From Erysipelothrix sp. (GTDB lineage: Bacteria; Bacillota_I; Bacilli_A; Erysipelotrichales; Erysipelotrichaceae), in assembly GCA_012511085.1 (NCBI GenBank), contig JAAZGU010000142.1:1-7052 (forward strand): DNA of 7,052 nt, given 5' to 3'. A program made the position numbers and the translations under genes. Numbering within the stretch: position 1 is the first letter of the stretch; each line of letters starts with the position of its first letter. Below, one piece after another: positions 5,665-7,052 of this stretch. The notes under the pieces were generated by a model. The model was not told the DNA's origin and made no database searches. It worked only from the letters and a program-made list of their open reading frames with translations.

Positions 5665-6603
5665 ATGAATTTCATTGTTGATATTTTAATTACAGGTTTA
5701 GCATATAGTATTCTCGCGATGGGCATTTCCATTACTTTCAAGGTGCTTAATGTAGCTGATCTGACAGTGGATGGTAGTTTTCCCCTAGGCTCGGTTGTGG
5801 CAGCCGTTGCAATCATTAACGGCATGCCAGTCATCGTCGCTTTAGGTTTAGCCTTGATTGCGGGAACCCTTGCCGGTTTAGTCACGGGATGGTTGCATGT
5901 GAAATTAAACATTCAAACCTTATTGAGCGGGATTTTGACAATGTCTGGCTTATACACCATTAATTTGCTTATTGGTGATGACCGTGCAAACATTGCCCTC
6001 TTTAATGAAAAAATGTTGTTTAGTGTTCCTACGTGGTTTCCAAAAGCGTATACAAGTTACTATCCTTTGATTGTGCTTATCATTTTAGTTGGATTAATTC
6101 AATTGGCAATTGAATGGTTCTTAAAAACAAAACGTGGTTACATGCTTAAGGTTGCGGGGGATAATCCTCAGCTTGTCATTTCATTGGGTGAAGATTTAAA
6201 TAAATATAAATATTTAGGTTTAGCCTTATCCAATGGCATCATTGCCCTAAGCGGTGCGATTGTGATGATGTTGTCCCGCTACTATGATTTATCCATGGGA
6301 AGTGGCATGTTGGTTGTGGGTTTGGCTTCGGTTGTCTTGGGAGATACGCTTCTGCATTTCACCAAAGCTAAAGTGACAACCATTGCGATTGTCGGAGCGC
6401 TCTTGTATCGCTTTAGCATTGCGATTGCCTTGTCACTCAACATGCATCCAAGTTTTCTTAAATTATTAACGGTCGTTATCTTCGTGGCTGCAATTGTGAT
6501 ACAAAAGCAATCATGGGGTAGCATTACAAAAAAGTTAGGAGGGCAATTCAATGCTAGCATTAACAAACATCCACAAGCGATTTCATCAAAACACTCCAAA
6601 TGA
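5665..6603 (+). CDS. TrpY-like ABC transporter permease
   Basis: Integral membrane subunit of 312 aa, branched-chain/BPD_transp_2-type fold, that forms the channel of the importer. About eight or more hydrophobic segments are visible (roughly 4-24, 41-76 as two, 84-103, 133-152, 182-203, 206-228, 237-257 and 268-290). NVADLTVDGSFPLG (29-42) is a hallmark stretch of this permease group. The cytoplasmic loop KTKRGYMLKVAGDNPQL (154-170) is the probable contact with the ATPase. AGGA (5655-5658) overlaps the lipoprotein gene's stop codon and lies 6 nt before the ATG, so translation is probably coupled. The last 20 or so residues form a hydrophilic tail encoded in the 53-bp overlap with the ATPase gene. 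Confidence 0.92.
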   Translation: MNFIVDILITGLAYSILAMGISITFKVLNVADLTVDGSFPLGSVVAAVAIINGMPVIVALGLALIAGTLAGLVTGWLHVKLNIQTLLSGILTMSGLYTINLLIGDDRANIALFNEKMLFSVPTWFPKAYTSYYPLIVLIILVGLIQLAIEWFLKTKRGYMLKVAGDNPQLVISLGEDLNKYKYLGLALSNGIIALSGAIVMMLSRYYDLSMGSGMLVVGLASVVLGDTLLHFTKAKVTTIAIVGALLYRFSIAIALSLNMHPSFLKLLTVVIFVAAIVIQKQSWGSITKKLGGQFNASINKHPQAISSKHSK

Positions 6604-7052
6604 GTTGCGTTTGTTCAACGATTTTAATTTTGAAGTCAATGAAAAAGAATTCGTGGTCATTGTTGGTAGTAATGGGAGCGGCAAATCGACGTTACTTAAC
6701 TTAATTGATGGTAGTTTAGAGGTTGATAAAGGTGCGATTGCGTTTTTAAACGAGGACATCACAACCATGCCCGCTTATTTACGGACTAAAAATATATCAC
6801 GTGTGTACCAAGACCCATTGGTTGGAACCTCGCCCTCTTTAACGATTCGTGAAAACATGAATCTTGCTTTAGGCAAAGGCAAACCTTACAACCTGAGTAA
6901 AGGTGTTTCAAAACTTAACGATGCTCATATTGTTGAATTGCTCTCACTTCTTGATTTGCATCTTGAAGATAAGTTGGATGTGAAAGTAAGTTTATTGTCC
7001 GGTGGTCAACGGCAAGCGCTAAGTTTGTTGATGGCAATTTGTTCAAAGCCCA
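6551..7052 (+). CDS. TrpZ-like ABC transporter ATP-binding protein (3' end outside window)
   Basis: Cytoplasmic ATPase powering the importer; 167 codons are present and the rest is cut by the window edge. Walker A is GSNGSGKST (39-47), the Q-loop glutamine is Q87 in VYQDP, and the signature LSGGQ is at 149-153. Walker B and the H-loop fall beyond the edge, so completeness cannot be judged. The ATG at 6551 lies 7 nt after a near-perfect AGGAGGG (6537-6543), inside the permease gene. The reading frame shows no defect. Operon position and sequence make it the partner of the two preceding genes. Confidence 0.95.
   Translation, partial: MLALTNIHKRFHQNTPNELRLFNDFNFEVNEKEFVVIVGSNGSGKSTLLNLIDGSLEVDKGAIAFLNEDITTMPAYLRTKNISRVYQDPLVGTSPSLTIRENMNLALGKGKPYNLSKGVSKLNDAHIVELLSLLDLHLEDKLDVKVSLLSGGQRQALSLLMAICSKP

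Noticed and set aside
6586..6768. Minus-strand reading frames over the transporter genes
   Set aside because: They are antisense shadows of clear coding sequence, with no family resemblance or ribosome binding sites.

Overview
The window looks like chromosomal DNA of a low-G+C Bacillota (Firmicutes). The evidence is A+T-rich intergenic DNA, strong AGGAGG-type ribosome binding sites, a short-chain flavodoxin of the Lactobacillales/Erysipelotrichia kind, a membrane-anchored peptidoglycan deacetylase with a DUF3298 domain, and a TrpXYZ-type ABC transporter. The two leftmost genes belong to protein families I associate mainly with anaerobic Clostridia, so the exact order is uncertain. I see no mobile element, CRISPR array, tRNA or rRNA.

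Layout. 1-217 is an upstream region with a good sigma-A-type promoter and a roughly 120-nt leader rich in hairpins. 218-973 (+) is a MobA-like NTP-transferase with an unusual N-terminal signature. 974-1287 holds a weak A/T hairpin and no convincing gene. 1288-2196 (+) is a protein of the family database-named 'quinate 5-dehydrogenase', of doubtful real function. 2197-2442 is a convergent intergenic region with one terminator for each strand. 2443-2889 (-) is a flavodoxin with its own promoter. 3051-4370 (+) is a PgdA-type deacetylase with an extended -10 promoter, transcribed divergently from the flavodoxin. 4371-4693 is a regulatory leader. 4694-7052 (+) is an ABC importer operon of lipoprotein, permease and ATPase, the last cut off by the window edge.

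The most interesting part is the transporter leader. A promoter at about 4449-4477 precedes a 20-codon ORF (4503-4565) with a good ribosome binding site, ending Tyr-Phe-Tyr-Phe-Ile-Phe-Cys-stop. The RNA after it divides into five segments that can pair in two mutually exclusive ways: 1:2 plus 3:4 (antitermination), or 2:3 plus 4:5 (an intrinsic terminator just before the lipoprotein gene). This is the geometry expected for ribosome-mediated attenuation sensing charged tRNA-Tyr and tRNA-Phe. It suggests that this TrpXYZ-like importer responds to, and perhaps carries, tyrosine and/or phenylalanine rather than tryptophan. The base pairing was read directly from the sequence; the regulatory mechanism and substrate are inference.
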